In this document: one piece after another, positions 1-10,745 of the stretch
Layout of the letters: every line of letters starts with the position of its first letter
Position numbering within the stretch: position 1 is the first letter of the stretch
Source of the DNA: Dromaius novaehollandiae
Taxonomy: Eukaryota > Chordata > Aves > Casuariiformes > Dromaiidae
Assembly (NCBI RefSeq): GCF_036370855.1
Contig: NC_088099.1
Location: forward strand, 32,694,501 to 32,758,500
Direction: 5' to 3'
DNA length: 64,000 bases
Notes under the pieces: model-generated
The model's input: the letters and a program-made list of their open reading frames with translations, nothing else
Databases searched by the model: none
What the model was told of the DNA's origin: nothing
Position numbers and translations under genes: made by a program

Positions 1-949
1 GATTACACTGTTCTCTTTAGATGTGATGTAATATTATTCACCTCACTAAGAACTGAAGGTCAAGGTTGTCTAAGAACATGGGAAAGATCATCTATTGAAA
101 GCTTCATAATGTGATGGCAATACACTAAGAGACATGGCAATAGTTTTACATTAATATAGCTGTGAATGCTTATGCAAGAGGCAGCACATAGTTATTTTAC
201 AAATAAAGCAAGTGACCCACTAATGTATTTATACAGAAACTAGAACAATTCCAAGGATTCCAATGCTCTCATATTCTGCATCCGTTTCTTTGTAGCACAA
301 AGGTAAATAAGAACAGTTTGTGCTCTTGAGTGAAATTACAGGTATTAATACATTAAAAGTATTAATACATTATCAATACATTTATGACAGAATACCACTA
401 TCTTTTCTCTGAGCCTGTGAGAAAACTTGTGCAAAAGAAATGGTAGTTAGGGAATCTACAGAACTAATTTTAGGCAAAAATCTTGCTAAAAACCATAGCC
501 AAAGCTTGTAAAACCACTGGCAACACAATTTACATTGCATGCAGATAGCAGAAATGCTTGAACTTTATTCCTGAAGGAAATACTGAACATATACATACGT
601 ATTATGGTAGACTGTGTAATTTGAATGGAGGCATAAAATCCATGGTAGATTTTACTTTTTTTTAGGAATACGTATTACAAGGATGAATTCTGCTGTGCTA
701 CATTCCGTGTATTTGCTGCTCACATGGGCTGGAGACAGACGTGTGAATTTGGGCAATCACGTATGCCTGGATCTATGCAGTTCCTCATGTGGGATCCTAG
801 ATGTGACAAAGACTGAAAATACGGAGGCAGTAAAATTATTCAGAGATGAAACCTAAAATGCAGGTGAGACTTATTTCTGGCAGATGAATCTTAAATAAGC
901 AGCGGCCTGCTGAATGAGGGGCAAGTGTAAGGTCTGAAGTGCAGGATCC
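1..949. other. AT-rich noncoding DNA, no gene seen
   Basis: Stop codons are frequent in all frames and no splice-bounded open frame stands out. The one local structure is a 14-base direct repeat at 342-355 and 359-372; each copy begins with the 10-base palindrome GTATTAATAC. Confidence 0.7.
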
Positions 950-1210
950 CCGTGAGATGTTGCCCCCTTCCCTCCGGTTGTCTGATTGCCATGGAAACCA
1001 GCGGCGCGATTTCCCCCTTTGCCCTCTGCTCGAGATATTTCGCTCCACACTGCCTTGTTGCCTGTGGCCCCACGACAGAGAGCCCCCACCCCAGCTGAAG
1101 AACTGACACCGGGAAAGAGAAGCCAGGCTGTGACGGCTTTCAGGCTGCCCTCTCTGCCACATGGCAAGAGGGAAATTCTGCTTAACCCTGGCTGTTTAAA
1201 CCAGCTTTAA
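950..1210. promoter_or_regulatory. CpG-bearing GC-richer patch with an X-box-like (RFX) motif
   Basis: This patch is visibly richer in G+C than its flanks and keeps several CpGs (for example GGCGCGAT near 1002-1010 and CTCGAGATATTTCG near 1029). It contains ATTGCCATGGAAAC at 985-998, which closely resembles the RFX X-box consensus GTTGCCATGGCAAC. Retained CpGs in an AT-rich desert suggest either an unmethylated regulatory element or a GC-rich relic. The short ORFs crossing it on both strands show no family resemblance. Whether it is functional is inference. Confidence 0.3.
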
Positions 1211-2900
1211 TGCTGACGCCATAATCACGAAGAAGTAAAATGTAATCTGCTTTTAAAAGCCAGTTAGTTTAATTTAGGACCACATATGAAAGTATTTTGA
1301 TAACATTGAATTGCTTCATGCCAGCAAAGGAGAACAGAAATAAGGTTGTTTAAATGCCTTTTCTAGGCATTTTCACCCTTAACATATATGGGTCGTAACC
1401 TTTAACCTAACCTTAATTTCTCTTATTTAGGACACTCAGTTCACGGGTAACATGTGATCTCTCTAAATCATCTCAGTCTAAAACACTGATGTATATTTTT
1501 AACTTCAACCTCATCTTAATGTAATTTAGTTTTGGGAAAACATGTACAGCATGAGATAATGACAACTGCTAACATGATTTTATATCACAAAATACTGTGT
1601 TCAGGGATTAATTTTAATGAGGTTTTCATATTTATTTTATTACTTTAATTTTAATTTTTGCATTTTGGTTAATGAGAGTTGTCCCCTTAAGAACATATTC
1701 ACAAATAACAAGAAATCAGCCTACTAGATAATTTTGATAAAATGTCACCCATGACACTGCTGAAGTTTTGGTGGATGTTTACGAATATCAAATAACACAA
1801 CACCATGCTCACCCCAGGTTTTCATTTTAATAAGCAAAGGGAGGTGCAAGGATGCATTGTATAAGTTTGAAAAAAGAGTGAGTGAGACAGAGCAAAGTGA
1901 AACTGGAGTCACTGAGAGAAGTTAGGAGGTGATGGGGGTGCAAAGTGAATCATGAGCCAGAGCCACGAAGACTTGGCTGGGGAATCCAGTGGCTATCGCT
2001 GCCTCGGCTCAGAGCACCAGGAGGGGATCCTCGCTGGGCCCTGGCGTTCCTCCCGTCACAATTCCTAACAAGAAGGCATTCAGACAGAGGCCACTCCTTC
2101 AGATCAGCCATCACCGAGATCTGGCATTGGTTTTCTTGGTTTTAGAAATATGAGCGCACGCGACTGCAGCTGAAGTCAGTGAGTGCTGCAGGTGCTCGGC
2201 TGTCCCATCCCCTATCCTGTTTCTTGTCCATGCACCGTCTCCTCTGATGTGCTCTCAAACTTCAGTAAAAAGGAAGAGAAAAGAGGTCTCAGAAGCACCA
2301 AAAACGCTGTGGCTGTCACAGCCAGAGCGGGGTGCGCTCTGCATCTGGCAAGGGAGTTCTGTTGCGTCTGTCCGTGTCAAGGCACTGGGATGTGTTCAGT
2401 TACTTATTCCATCCTTGGCATCTCCTCAGAAAGATGAGGAAGTAAAGGTGTTCCACTCAGGCTATGTTTGTTCCCAAACAATGTCGAAGAGTTCAGATTC
2501 TTGTAAAAATATCTGGTGATCAGAACTGATTTGTTTTGCCTTTTTTAACTGAAAGAAAAAGATGACAGGAAGAAAATTAAAGAAAAAAACTAATGCTAAT
2601 AACCCCCTGCATAATCAGCATCATCTTCTGATTATTTTGTCTTAGCACTCAATTTTCAAAGGGCCTAGGTCAGACTATGCAGGCTTCATTACTGAACATG
2701 CATAATATTTTCTTCTAAATTCCCTGTATCTATTCAAATAAAGGCTCAAAAAGACAAATTACCTATCACTCCAAAGTCTTAAAACAAAACAAAAGGCACC
2801 ATATTGCCACTTTAGGGACACATTTGTTGCCTGCTGTTGCTATTATATATGTCATTTCAGTCCTGCAGTTAGCTATAAACTACATCTTTTCTTTTTCCAG
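1211..2900. other. Noncoding; one GC-richer stretch at about 1925-2150
   Basis: Mostly AT-rich. The stretch at 1925-2150 has more G+C and a few CpGs and gives short overlapping ORFs without recognisable domains. The end (2886-2900) is a pyrimidine tract closing in CAG, treated separately as a possible splice acceptor. Confidence 0.6.
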
Positions 2901-2969
2901 AGAGAAATAAGAGATGCCTGAAGGGAAGCAAGAATGGAAAGCATCCTTAAAATGACTGATTTACAATTG
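2901..2969 (+). other. Possible noncoding exon bounded by good splice signals
   Basis: A pyrimidine run (CTTTTCTTTTTCCAG) ends at 2900 and a donor-like sequence (TTG|GTAAGG) begins at 2970, enclosing 69 bases. All three forward frames contain a stop within the segment, so it cannot be an internal coding exon. It could be part of a lncRNA or a UTR. Paired splice-like signals at this spacing arise by chance in a window this size, so confidence is low. Confidence 0.15.
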
Positions 2970-4790
2970 GTAAGGAGATACAATATGAAAATTATAGCTT
3001 TCTTAGTGTGTCATGTCCCAAGCTTGCAGAATGCTCTTGCTTTAAAAGCTCCCCCACAGGCTGGTGTGCTGATTCAGAGGACAAGAGAGCACAAAAGCAG
3101 CTACGTGGCAGGCTGAGGTCCCAGCTTGCTGTGTCAGGGAAGGCAAGAAGTTTCTCTCAGAAGCAAGCTCACGGGGCACCACTGCTGCAAAGATTCCTCC
3201 ATGTAACCCCCTCCATAAGCTACAGCATGCCTCAGCGTAGCCTTCTGCAGTACATCTGAGGATAAGAAAGATAATGGAGGCCCCAAAAATATGAACTGAG
3301 AGAGAGAAAAAGACCCCCATGATTCAAACCAGACAGAGGCTGTTTCAGAAGGTGGGAAACCTCTTATCAAAAGATGCCAGTGAACACATGAAAGTCAATG
3401 CCTATTTTATGTGGCCATAAAGAACAAACACCCATTCACTGCAAACCAGAATTTTATTTTTTAGGCTCCTTGCATGGAGCCTGACAGGAGTTAATATGCC
3501 TTACCTCCAGTGGAGCCTGGTTTCTACCCTACAGGTGTTAAACAGGGTGTGTTGCTGCAGCCTCCAAATTGCAGTGTTGTAATCCAGAGTGTCCGCCTTC
3601 ACTTTATCTGCAAGGTATAAGAGGAATGTGGGCATTTTACCGTGTAAAAGATACATGGTTGTTCTTTGCCTTTTTACAGTGAAAACTGATAGTGTCTAGG
3701 AGCACTGCTGATTCATCTGCCTTTTAAGCAAAAGCAGTGTTGATCTTGGCATATTGGATAGAGTTTGGCCTAGTTTTGTGGTAGGTATGCTGCCTGGCTC
3801 AAACACCCTCAGTGACTTGGAGACAAATGCCTTGGTTCTGGATCTCAGGCAGAAATCGGGCCTGAGCTGTTGGTTCCTTCATGCCTAAGGCATTTCTGTG
3901 AACATGTAGAGGAAGAGCTTACAAAATGCCAAAGCAGTGCATAGGCATCTCTAAAGATAGCTCCTACTTAAGACCACACTGTTGAACTAACATATTACCC
4001 TTCTGCTTTTTTTTGGTGGATCTAACCCTAAATTGTTCTGAACTACATATATAACACGGAGATATTGCTTCCTTTCTCTCGTCTTTCTCTCTGATTAGAT
4101 TGTAAGCAATGTGGAAGAAAGAGCTACAATTAAACTCTTCACTCCCTCTTCAACAGACCTTCAGTGTCTCAGTAACCCGCTTTTGGAGGAAGAAAAGTAT
4201 ACTAATAATATTTTCTCTAAAGCTCAGGACTGTGAAATCTTTCCATAACTTCCACAGCCAGCTTTAGGTTTAAACATCCCAAATAAAGTAGTATCACCTG
4301 CAACTTTATTAATTTAGGATTCACTGTTTTCCAAATAATTTATGAATAGTACAAATCCTTAGGGAACTCCCACATGTAAAACTTCTTCCTCTGTGGAACT
4401 GCAATTTACTCCTCATCTTTATTAGACAAAAATATTTAATTAGCCATTAATCCATCAGAGGACCTTCCCTCTTACCAATTCATCAATTTTAACAGCTAAA
4501 ATACATATAGATTTACTAAGTTATACTTTATGTTTAAAATATGGCACTCCTCTAGGGAATTCCTGAAATATGGGGCTAGTTGTGCCAGTGTCTCCAAGAA
4601 GAAAATTTGGCTTGTTGTATCTGTAAGTGAGCTACTCCATAGAGCATTACTAATAAGCGACACAGTGATAATCACCCTGGTGTTCACATTTCCCTATCAC
4701 ATGCTGGGATTCTTGTTTAAAAGTCTTTCTTGTGGACTTGTTTTGAAAAATAATCCCTAATGCAGTAACCAAAGAACATAAAACAGGGTG
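2970..4790. other. Noncoding, no gene seen
   Basis: No recognisable repeat family or coding exon was found. A small perfect hairpin lies at 3463-3482 (7-base arms AGGCTCC/GGAGCCT around TTGCAT). Small ORFs on both strands, such as those near 3008-3370 and 4496-4760, have no motif. Confidence 0.6.
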
Positions 4791-4794
4791 ACAC

Positions 4795-5050
4795 TTCAAC
4801 TGATGGGTCTGCAGCTTTAATTTGTATTTAATAAGCCAGTTTTTGTTATGTTTATTAAATTCAGTTGACTTTTAAAAGAGCACCCACTGAGTTTTATGAA
4901 TATGCAAATTGTATGTCTGTTCAGTATGGAATGAAACCCTCAATTACAATGACAATAAAGAGGTAGTTATAATTTTAATAATCAATTAACATGTAAGTAT
5001 TCTGATTAGCAGTTGAAATGAAGTGACTAATTGAATATTTCTTTACATTG
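4795..5050. promoter_or_regulatory. Enhancer-like AT-rich block with POU octamer and homeodomain cores
   Basis: The block has no simple repeats but is dense in developmental factor motifs: a perfect octamer ATGCAAAT at 4902-4909 (POU family), several TAAT/ATTA cores and CAATTAAC near 4983-4990. This composition is typical of conserved noncoding elements in developmental gene deserts. I could not test conservation, so the call is an inference. Confidence 0.3.
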
Positions 5051-5224
5051 GGGATATAGGAACTACTTTTTTTTGGAGAAGATTGACCCAAGCAAAGGTA
5101 CCTGGATGTACATCTACACATAAAATAATCCAGGGGAATTTGCTCTAATATTTAGATTTGTTGCCTGAATGAAAGATTGCAGGTCTGTGTCCAGGCTCCT
5201 GCCTCCATCAGCAACTGTTTAATT

Positions 5225-5405
5225 TGTACTAGTTAGTGGACTGCAGACTGGGAATCAGTGTTATTCCTTAAACTATCCATGAGTACTTACATCGCTTGAG
5301 ACAAATATCTTCAATTTTCCCATGGGCAAAGTGGGAATGATAGACAGATACTACCTACAGGTACTATAACATGATTCTGGAAGACATGTAAATGGAAGAT
5401 ACAAA
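5225..5405 (+). repeat. MIR-like SINE fragment, degraded
   Basis: The left part (GACTGCAGACTGGGAATCAG) resembles the MIR 5' region. The right part (AATTTTCCCATGGGCAAAGTG, then ATACTACCTAC) resembles the MIR segment 'cagtttccccatctgtaaaatggg...ataatacctacc'. The order and orientation match a plus-strand copy with an internal deletion. Similarity is by eye against the family as I know it. Confidence 0.5.
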
Positions 5406-5444
5406 TGCAAAATGCCATTAGTCTGAGAAGTAAGTGTGATTTAA

Positions 5445-5540
5445 CAAGTAACACAGGGGACAGAAAATCAAAATATCTGAACTATTCCTGGCCTTATTGC
5501 TAATCAGCTGTGTGATCTTGGGCAGTGTCAGGTAGTAATT
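5445..5540 (+). repeat. Second MIR-like fragment (core region)
   Basis: Contains AGCTGTGTGATCTTGGGCA, nearly identical to the MIR core 'agctgtgtgaccttgggca', preceded by a diverged match to the upstream MIR arm. It lies about 40 bases after another MIR-like fragment but holds an earlier part of the consensus, so the two are probably separate insertions. Confidence 0.55.
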
Positions 5541-7728
5541 ACACGAGACCTTCCTAACAGAGTGCTAAACTGTGCTGTTAAATGATCTATACTATTCCAG
5601 TGCTGTATCTAAGGCTATAGCAGAAATTGCATGGTTTATTGAAGTGCTCATAAATGTTTCAATATCTTCAGATATATGTTCACCAATAGACATTTTGAGC
5701 TAGTTTATTTTGAGTACATTGCCAAAATGAAACCTCCAGTATTTTCCCATGCTTATTTGCTCCTCAGAGCATCTATGTTTGCCTTGTTGTTTTCCCCCAA
5801 GGAAGTTTGCCTTGTCTACTACTTCAAATGTTCTAGCCTTTTAATCTACATGGATTTAAATGAAAATTCTTTTGATTGTTAGTTCCTTGCAACAAAAAAA
5901 GCCTGAGGTTTTTCCCATTGAAGTCATTGTCCTAATACAGTGAGAAAATGCCAACATCTAGAAGAAGTGACTTAAAAGGAATGAATTACTGTTTTCATGA
6001 AAATAATACAAGATACTAATTCTGACCATAGATATACTTCTAAGACAGTAGTGCAGAAACCCAGCAAATCTAAGAGGTCACAAAAAATCTAAGAGTGTAG
6101 ATGGGCAAGAGCGTATTAAGAGTCAAGGAGAATACCAGTGGCGATTTCAGAGTCCTAGGGAGAACAGCAGTTTAGAGGGCAAAACCTAGCCTCTGGAGTT
6201 GAGAGCACAACAATTTGGAAGTGGGGAGATTGTTCCAGAGTAACTAATTTTGGAGGGCAACAGTGGGAAACCAGATGAGCATTTGTTATAACTTCCTCTC
6301 ATTTTTCAGATTTTGCAGAAGACAAAGAAGACTTGACTTGAGCCTTCAGTTTAACAAGGCCTTTCAGACCTTACACATCTTTGCAGGTCGTTTAAGTCAT
6401 AATGTCTACACAAGTCCCCAAAAGCCTGTCTTGCTCCCCACCAGTACCTTGGCATCTTTGCTCAGAATGTAGTAAAATATGAAACACCTAAGTCTAGGGT
6501 AGCGGGGATGGAAGAAAGCATTACGGGTAGATGGTGTTTGCTTCCCCAGAAAGTGAATAACAGACTTAGTCATTCAAGCATTTGGATCTCTGCAAAGAAA
6601 AATCTCATAGATCTCAAGGTATCCTCAAAGGACTTCATGGTAGTTATGGTTACTCTTTTTCCCCCTGACAGCACTTAGCAAAAATCATATTTTCCAAAGC
6701 CTCCTGACCTGCTCGTGGCCCTTTCTTTTACTGAAATGTCTTGCCAATATGCAGGGCTTATACCAGCAAACAGGGTTGTCGCTAATTCCAGTAGCTTCAC
6801 TCCAGATTTCACAGAAGCTGGTGTCCTGGAACCTCTCTTTCCCACTGCTCACTCAGTGTTCTCCCAACACAGGCAATTTGACCTACTTTACAACAAAAGC
6901 TTCAGTCCCAAAGTTTAAGGAAGTTCTGAACATATTAAAAAATGGATGTCAAAGTGGAAATTTTTTTTTTACAAATTTCAGCAATCACCACTAGCCTGAA
7001 GAAACAGCTGAATTTGACCAATGTGCTTTAGGGACCAACTGAAAGTTCCCGTCTAGAGACTCCCCCACTTCTTCCTCTTGTGTGACTGAGTGAAACAAAA
7101 TAAATAATGCCCAGGTTCCTGTCATTTTTAAGCTTTTCCTGTTTGCTTCTCCGTTTGCCACTCTAACTGCTATGAAGCCAGAGATGCTTTAAAAAACTAT
7201 GAACAAAAATGAAAACTAAGGGAAAAATTAAAAACGGACAATTCCCTCTTTCATAGAATGGGCAGAAAGAAAGCAAAAAAGGAAGAAGCAAAATTCTAAT
7301 ATTTAAAAACTCAAAGTTTCCATTTTGAATAAAAGAGATTTTTTAATTAAGAAGGCAAAATATTCTTGTGGAATGTTTTTGTTTTGATAACAAATACACA
7401 ATTTTAATTTGCGGGGAAAAGACTGCAGACAGAAAATTGTAAATATAACCATGGAAAATTCAAAATAACCATGGGTGACAGGAAATGGTAGTTCTCTAAT
7501 ACACATTTATTTTGTAAAAAATACTGCTTTTTCTTGAGATTTTATTTAAGATTGAGTCTAAATTCTGCTATTATGGAAGTCACTAAGTGTCATGATATGA
7601 TGAATATATCCTCTAGTCTCTAACCCCTGGAATATAAAGTGGAAAAAATCAATTATGTTTCTAACCTCTCTGTTCTGTAGCAGCCTGCACATTTTTGTCA
7701 TTTCAGAAGCATCAAATACATATAGCAG
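5541..7728. other. Noncoding; possible old LINE scrap at 6170-6265
   Basis: No gene was recognised. The stretch at 6170-6265 (around GGGGAGATTGTTCCAGAG) faintly resembles the 3' part of old L2/CR1-class LINEs. A run of ten T lies at 6961-6970. A pyrimidine stretch ending in CAG near 6310 is followed by stops in all frames. Confidence 0.5.
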
Positions 7729-7742
7729 GTGCCATCTTCTGG
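7729..7742 (-). promoter_or_regulatory. CTCF-like site, minus orientation
   Basis: Read on the minus strand the site is CCAGAAGATGGCAC, differing from the vertebrate CTCF core CCASYAGRKGGCRS only at the fifth base. CTCF sites delimit chromatin loops, and orientation matters for loop pairing. A single motif match does not prove occupancy. Confidence 0.4.
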
Positions 7743-8394
7743 CAATGTAATTTTTTGAAATGAGCACTAATCTTACACAGCTTATGTGCAATACAGTACA
7801 ATGAACTGATTTTTAAAATATTTTTGAATGCTGCTTAACATGAAATAAAAATGATACATCCTTGGAGTCTAATGGAAAGCATTAACAGTTCAGAAACATT
7901 AGCCAAATGTTCTGCTTTTCACTTGACAGTTCCTAATAGCCTTATAGTAAAAGAACTCTAAAATTTAAAACACTTAAATGCAACTTTAAAATATTTTACA
8001 ATGCTTGAAATTATCTTGATATAACACTGATATCTCAGTACACAGACATGACAAAGTTTGCAGTTAGGGGTTAAATTTTTTCTTGGACCAGCCAGTACAG
8101 GTGGAAAAATAGAACCAGCTTTTGGATTCAGAAGGGGGTTGTAAACTTATCTTCAAAATATTGTGTAATTACACACAAAAGAGGCAAGAGTCATAAAGTG
8201 TAATGGTTTTCAAGAGAGAGATATCTTAAGTAGCACAGAAATCTAGTACAGAAATGTAGGAAAAAGTAGTACAGAATGAAAGCAGATAAATTATATACTG
8301 GTTTTAATTAATTTGGGCATATTTAGAATATTTAATTGCATTTCCCAAACAATCAGTTCATTCCCCTAGCATCCCTAAGTGCCAAACAAATATG
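7743..8394. other. AT-rich noncoding DNA
   Basis: No gene, repeat family or clear motif cluster was seen. The stretch ends against a short CpG-bearing patch. Confidence 0.6.
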
Positions 8395-8520
8395 GCTAGG
8401 CCACACAACAAGTTCGCGTAAATGGAGTCTGCAGCTTCTGGCACGCAGCAGTTGGCAGGTTCGGCGCGGTGGTCGGCAGCGCAGCCCGGGAGAGCTGTGG
8501 CACTGCTTCTGTCACAAATG
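8395..8520. other. Short CpG-bearing GC-rich patch
   Basis: About 120 bases with clustered CpGs (TTCGCG near 8413, TTCGGCGCGGTGGTCGG near 8460-8476, CCCGGG near 8487) inside strongly AT-rich flanks. It is too small for a conventional CpG island. It could be an unmethylated enhancer core or the remnant of a GC-rich repeat. The ORFs crossing it on both strands have no recognisable domain. Confidence 0.3.
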
Positions 8521-9839
8521 TGACACAAACACGACAGTGAGGCATGTTCCAGCTGACTGTAATCTGTATTCATTTAGCATTTTCCAAGTCCTTCTGGACT
8601 TAGTGGTGTTAAAAAAAGCAACAAAAAGTGGGCATCTCTCTGCACAGCTGTTTGTGTTTTTCTGCATCTTGTGATTTCTAATACAGCCAAATTTACACCG
8701 GCACCAAAAGCAGAAAGTAAGCACAGGGAGCTCAGACACAAGCTGCAAAGTGATCTGAAGATGTCAGGTCAGCTGTGCCTTCAGGAAAAGAGGGAAGCAG
8801 CGGTGGGAAAGATGACACTATGCACTAGAGAAGGGATCAACAGTTTTACAATGTGGGCAAGGTGTTAACTACTGCATGCATTCCAGGACAGTGAGTTGAA
8901 TTTTGTCTGAAGCTCCTCTAGGGTATTTAATGTAACTCATCACTATAGTTTCTCCTGTAAAAGGATCCTAGGATGAAGGAGCAGGTGATCCAAAAAAGGT
9001 GGTGCTAAAATGTGATCATAGGTCACTTGCAGGCTCTGGAGTCCATGGTCTAGAAGAGGAGCTTTTCACTGTGGCCAAGCACAGTAGCAGCAGAGTATTA
9101 AAGCTGGAAAAGGAGCAAGGAAGGCAGTTTCCTTTAGCTGCAACTGAAACCAGCATGAGTGTCAGGATATGAAAACTGTCAGCTCTGACAGCCTTGTGCT
9201 CCTGCCCCCAAATATTCTCCATTACAGACCAGCAAAAAGCCCTAGGTCTATAGGGGATCTCAGAGAATGGTGGAAGTGAGGATGGTTGGCCCAAAGTATG
9301 GCATGAAAACCCAGGGGGCTTAGGAGACATTCGGCCACCGGAAGCATCCCCGGTAGATGGGAAAGATTTTAGTAACCCTGGAAGATGGGAAAGATTTTAG
9401 CAGCTGTACCTTGATTACACCTCCGTGGCTACAGCCTTGATAGCTGATGAGTCTCGGCCGTGTAAACTATTGTGTAGGTGGCCCTCCATACAACAACCCC
9501 CTGAGGAAGGTGTGCTTGGGAGAATCTTGGTCTTAAGAAATGTTTAGCCCAGGAGAGTCTGTGAAGCATTGCAGTAGACCACTGTCTTTGTATAGAGTAA
9601 ATACATCTGTGAGTGGATCAGCATGAAACACATACTTCAGGATCCACGTAATACTATGCATTCATGCTTATTGTAAGCAAGAACCTGTGCCTCAGCTGCC
9701 ACAAGTGACATTATTTATATTACATTTTAGTAATAAAACCAACAATGTGCTTGTTTTTCAAAATCATACCTTTGGCAATGGTTTGAGAAATTCTCAAGTG
9801 TTTAGTACCGCTTTATGTGGGGCTTTCTTTTGTCTGATT
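8521..9839. other. Noncoding; short tandem duplication at 9355-9400
   Basis: The 18-base sequence AGATGGGAAAGATTTTAG occurs at 9355-9372 and again at 9383-9400 (period 28), a recent-looking local duplication. ORFs on both strands lack recognisable domains. Confidence 0.6.
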
Positions 9840-10410
9840 TTTATGTAACTCTGCTCGGGCATTTTTTGGCCTGTTTTGCTGATACAGCTGTATAGGGAAC
9901 AGCGGCTGTAGTCAGGGGCCAAGGCTCCCATTGTTGCTTGTGTGGGAGCTGAAAGCCGGGCCTCCGCCGGCATGCAGGCTCGCCTCAGTGCCTGCTGCCC
10001 TTCCCGTCATACGGCGGAGACTGTTTCCATAGCCCTAATTGCTCGGTTTACAAGGCTCCTTGTTACAAGTGTTTTTGCGCTTACTGAGGCATGTGAATCA
10101 AAGTTGTCTGTGTTTGCTTCGGCCCCGTGAACAGTGCTTGTTACAATGCGGGCTGTTTGCCCGATTATGCCGAAGTCTCTTCACTGCAGGCTTCCTTCTA
10201 GCGCCGCTCACACTGGGCTTGTTTGGCAAAGCCTTGCCATGACTGCCATTATCGAGCCCATGTCTGGGAGCTTTGGTAGTATGCAGTTCTTTCACGGCAT
10301 ATTGTTTTTAGAGAAAGGGGTGGGGGGGAGCCTCAACACCACAGAAACAGCTTCTTGGCACAGTGCGATACTGTTTTGCAGGGCAGCCCCAGAGCTGCGC
10401 GGGCTCTAGC
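9840..10410. promoter_or_regulatory. CpG-bearing block with clustered SOX-like sites, enhancer candidate
   Basis: A region of moderate G+C with scattered CpGs. It holds CCATTGTT (9928-9935, a SOX consensus), ACAAGGCTCCTTGT (10050-10063, inverted SOX-like half sites), CTTGTTACAAG (10059-10069, a second inverted pair sharing a half site) and CTTGTTACAA again at 10137-10146. AATCAAAG near 10097-10104 adds a TCF/LEF-like site. Such paired sites are known to bind SOX dimers. The overlapping ORFs (9942-10409) are in different frames and have no domain. Function is inferred from motif density only. Confidence 0.35.
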
Positions 10411-10539
10411 TGTTCTGCCCTATGGGAAAGGGGCTGTTTCCCATTCGTGTTTCTCATCTGCCTGATCCAACGTCTCCTTACGATCTCTTTTTCCCTTTTG
10501 AAATAGTTATTGCCTGGCTCCTAATGCTAAAAGAGAAAT
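10411..10539. other. Spacer between two enhancer-like blocks
   Basis: Mixed composition. I see no gene or motif cluster. Confidence 0.5.
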
Positions 10540-10745
10540 AAATTAACATTTGGAAATTGCTGTCACTGATACAAGGAGTATATAAACTGGCGATGTTTTT
10601 CTCCTGGAAGTTTTAGCTTCAAAGACTGGAGTGTGACTGTTGTGATTGTCTAAAACTTCTGTAACTGCCGGTGATTTGCATTAATTAAGCATGCAAATAT
10701 AAGACATAAACAATAAATTGGCCTCAGCATAAACAGTTTTCCTCC
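10540..10745. promoter_or_regulatory. Strong POU/homeodomain/forkhead motif cluster, enhancer candidate
   Basis: Two perfect POU octamers in inverted orientation, ATTTGCAT (10674-10681) and ATGCAAAT (10691-10698), flank the homeodomain palindrome TTAATTAA (10681-10688), making a 25-base near-palindrome. TAAACAA (10707-10713) and TAAACA (10730-10735) are forkhead cores. This is the clearest motif architecture in the window and resembles conserved noncoding enhancers near neural or patterning genes. Conservation and activity are untested. Confidence 0.45.
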
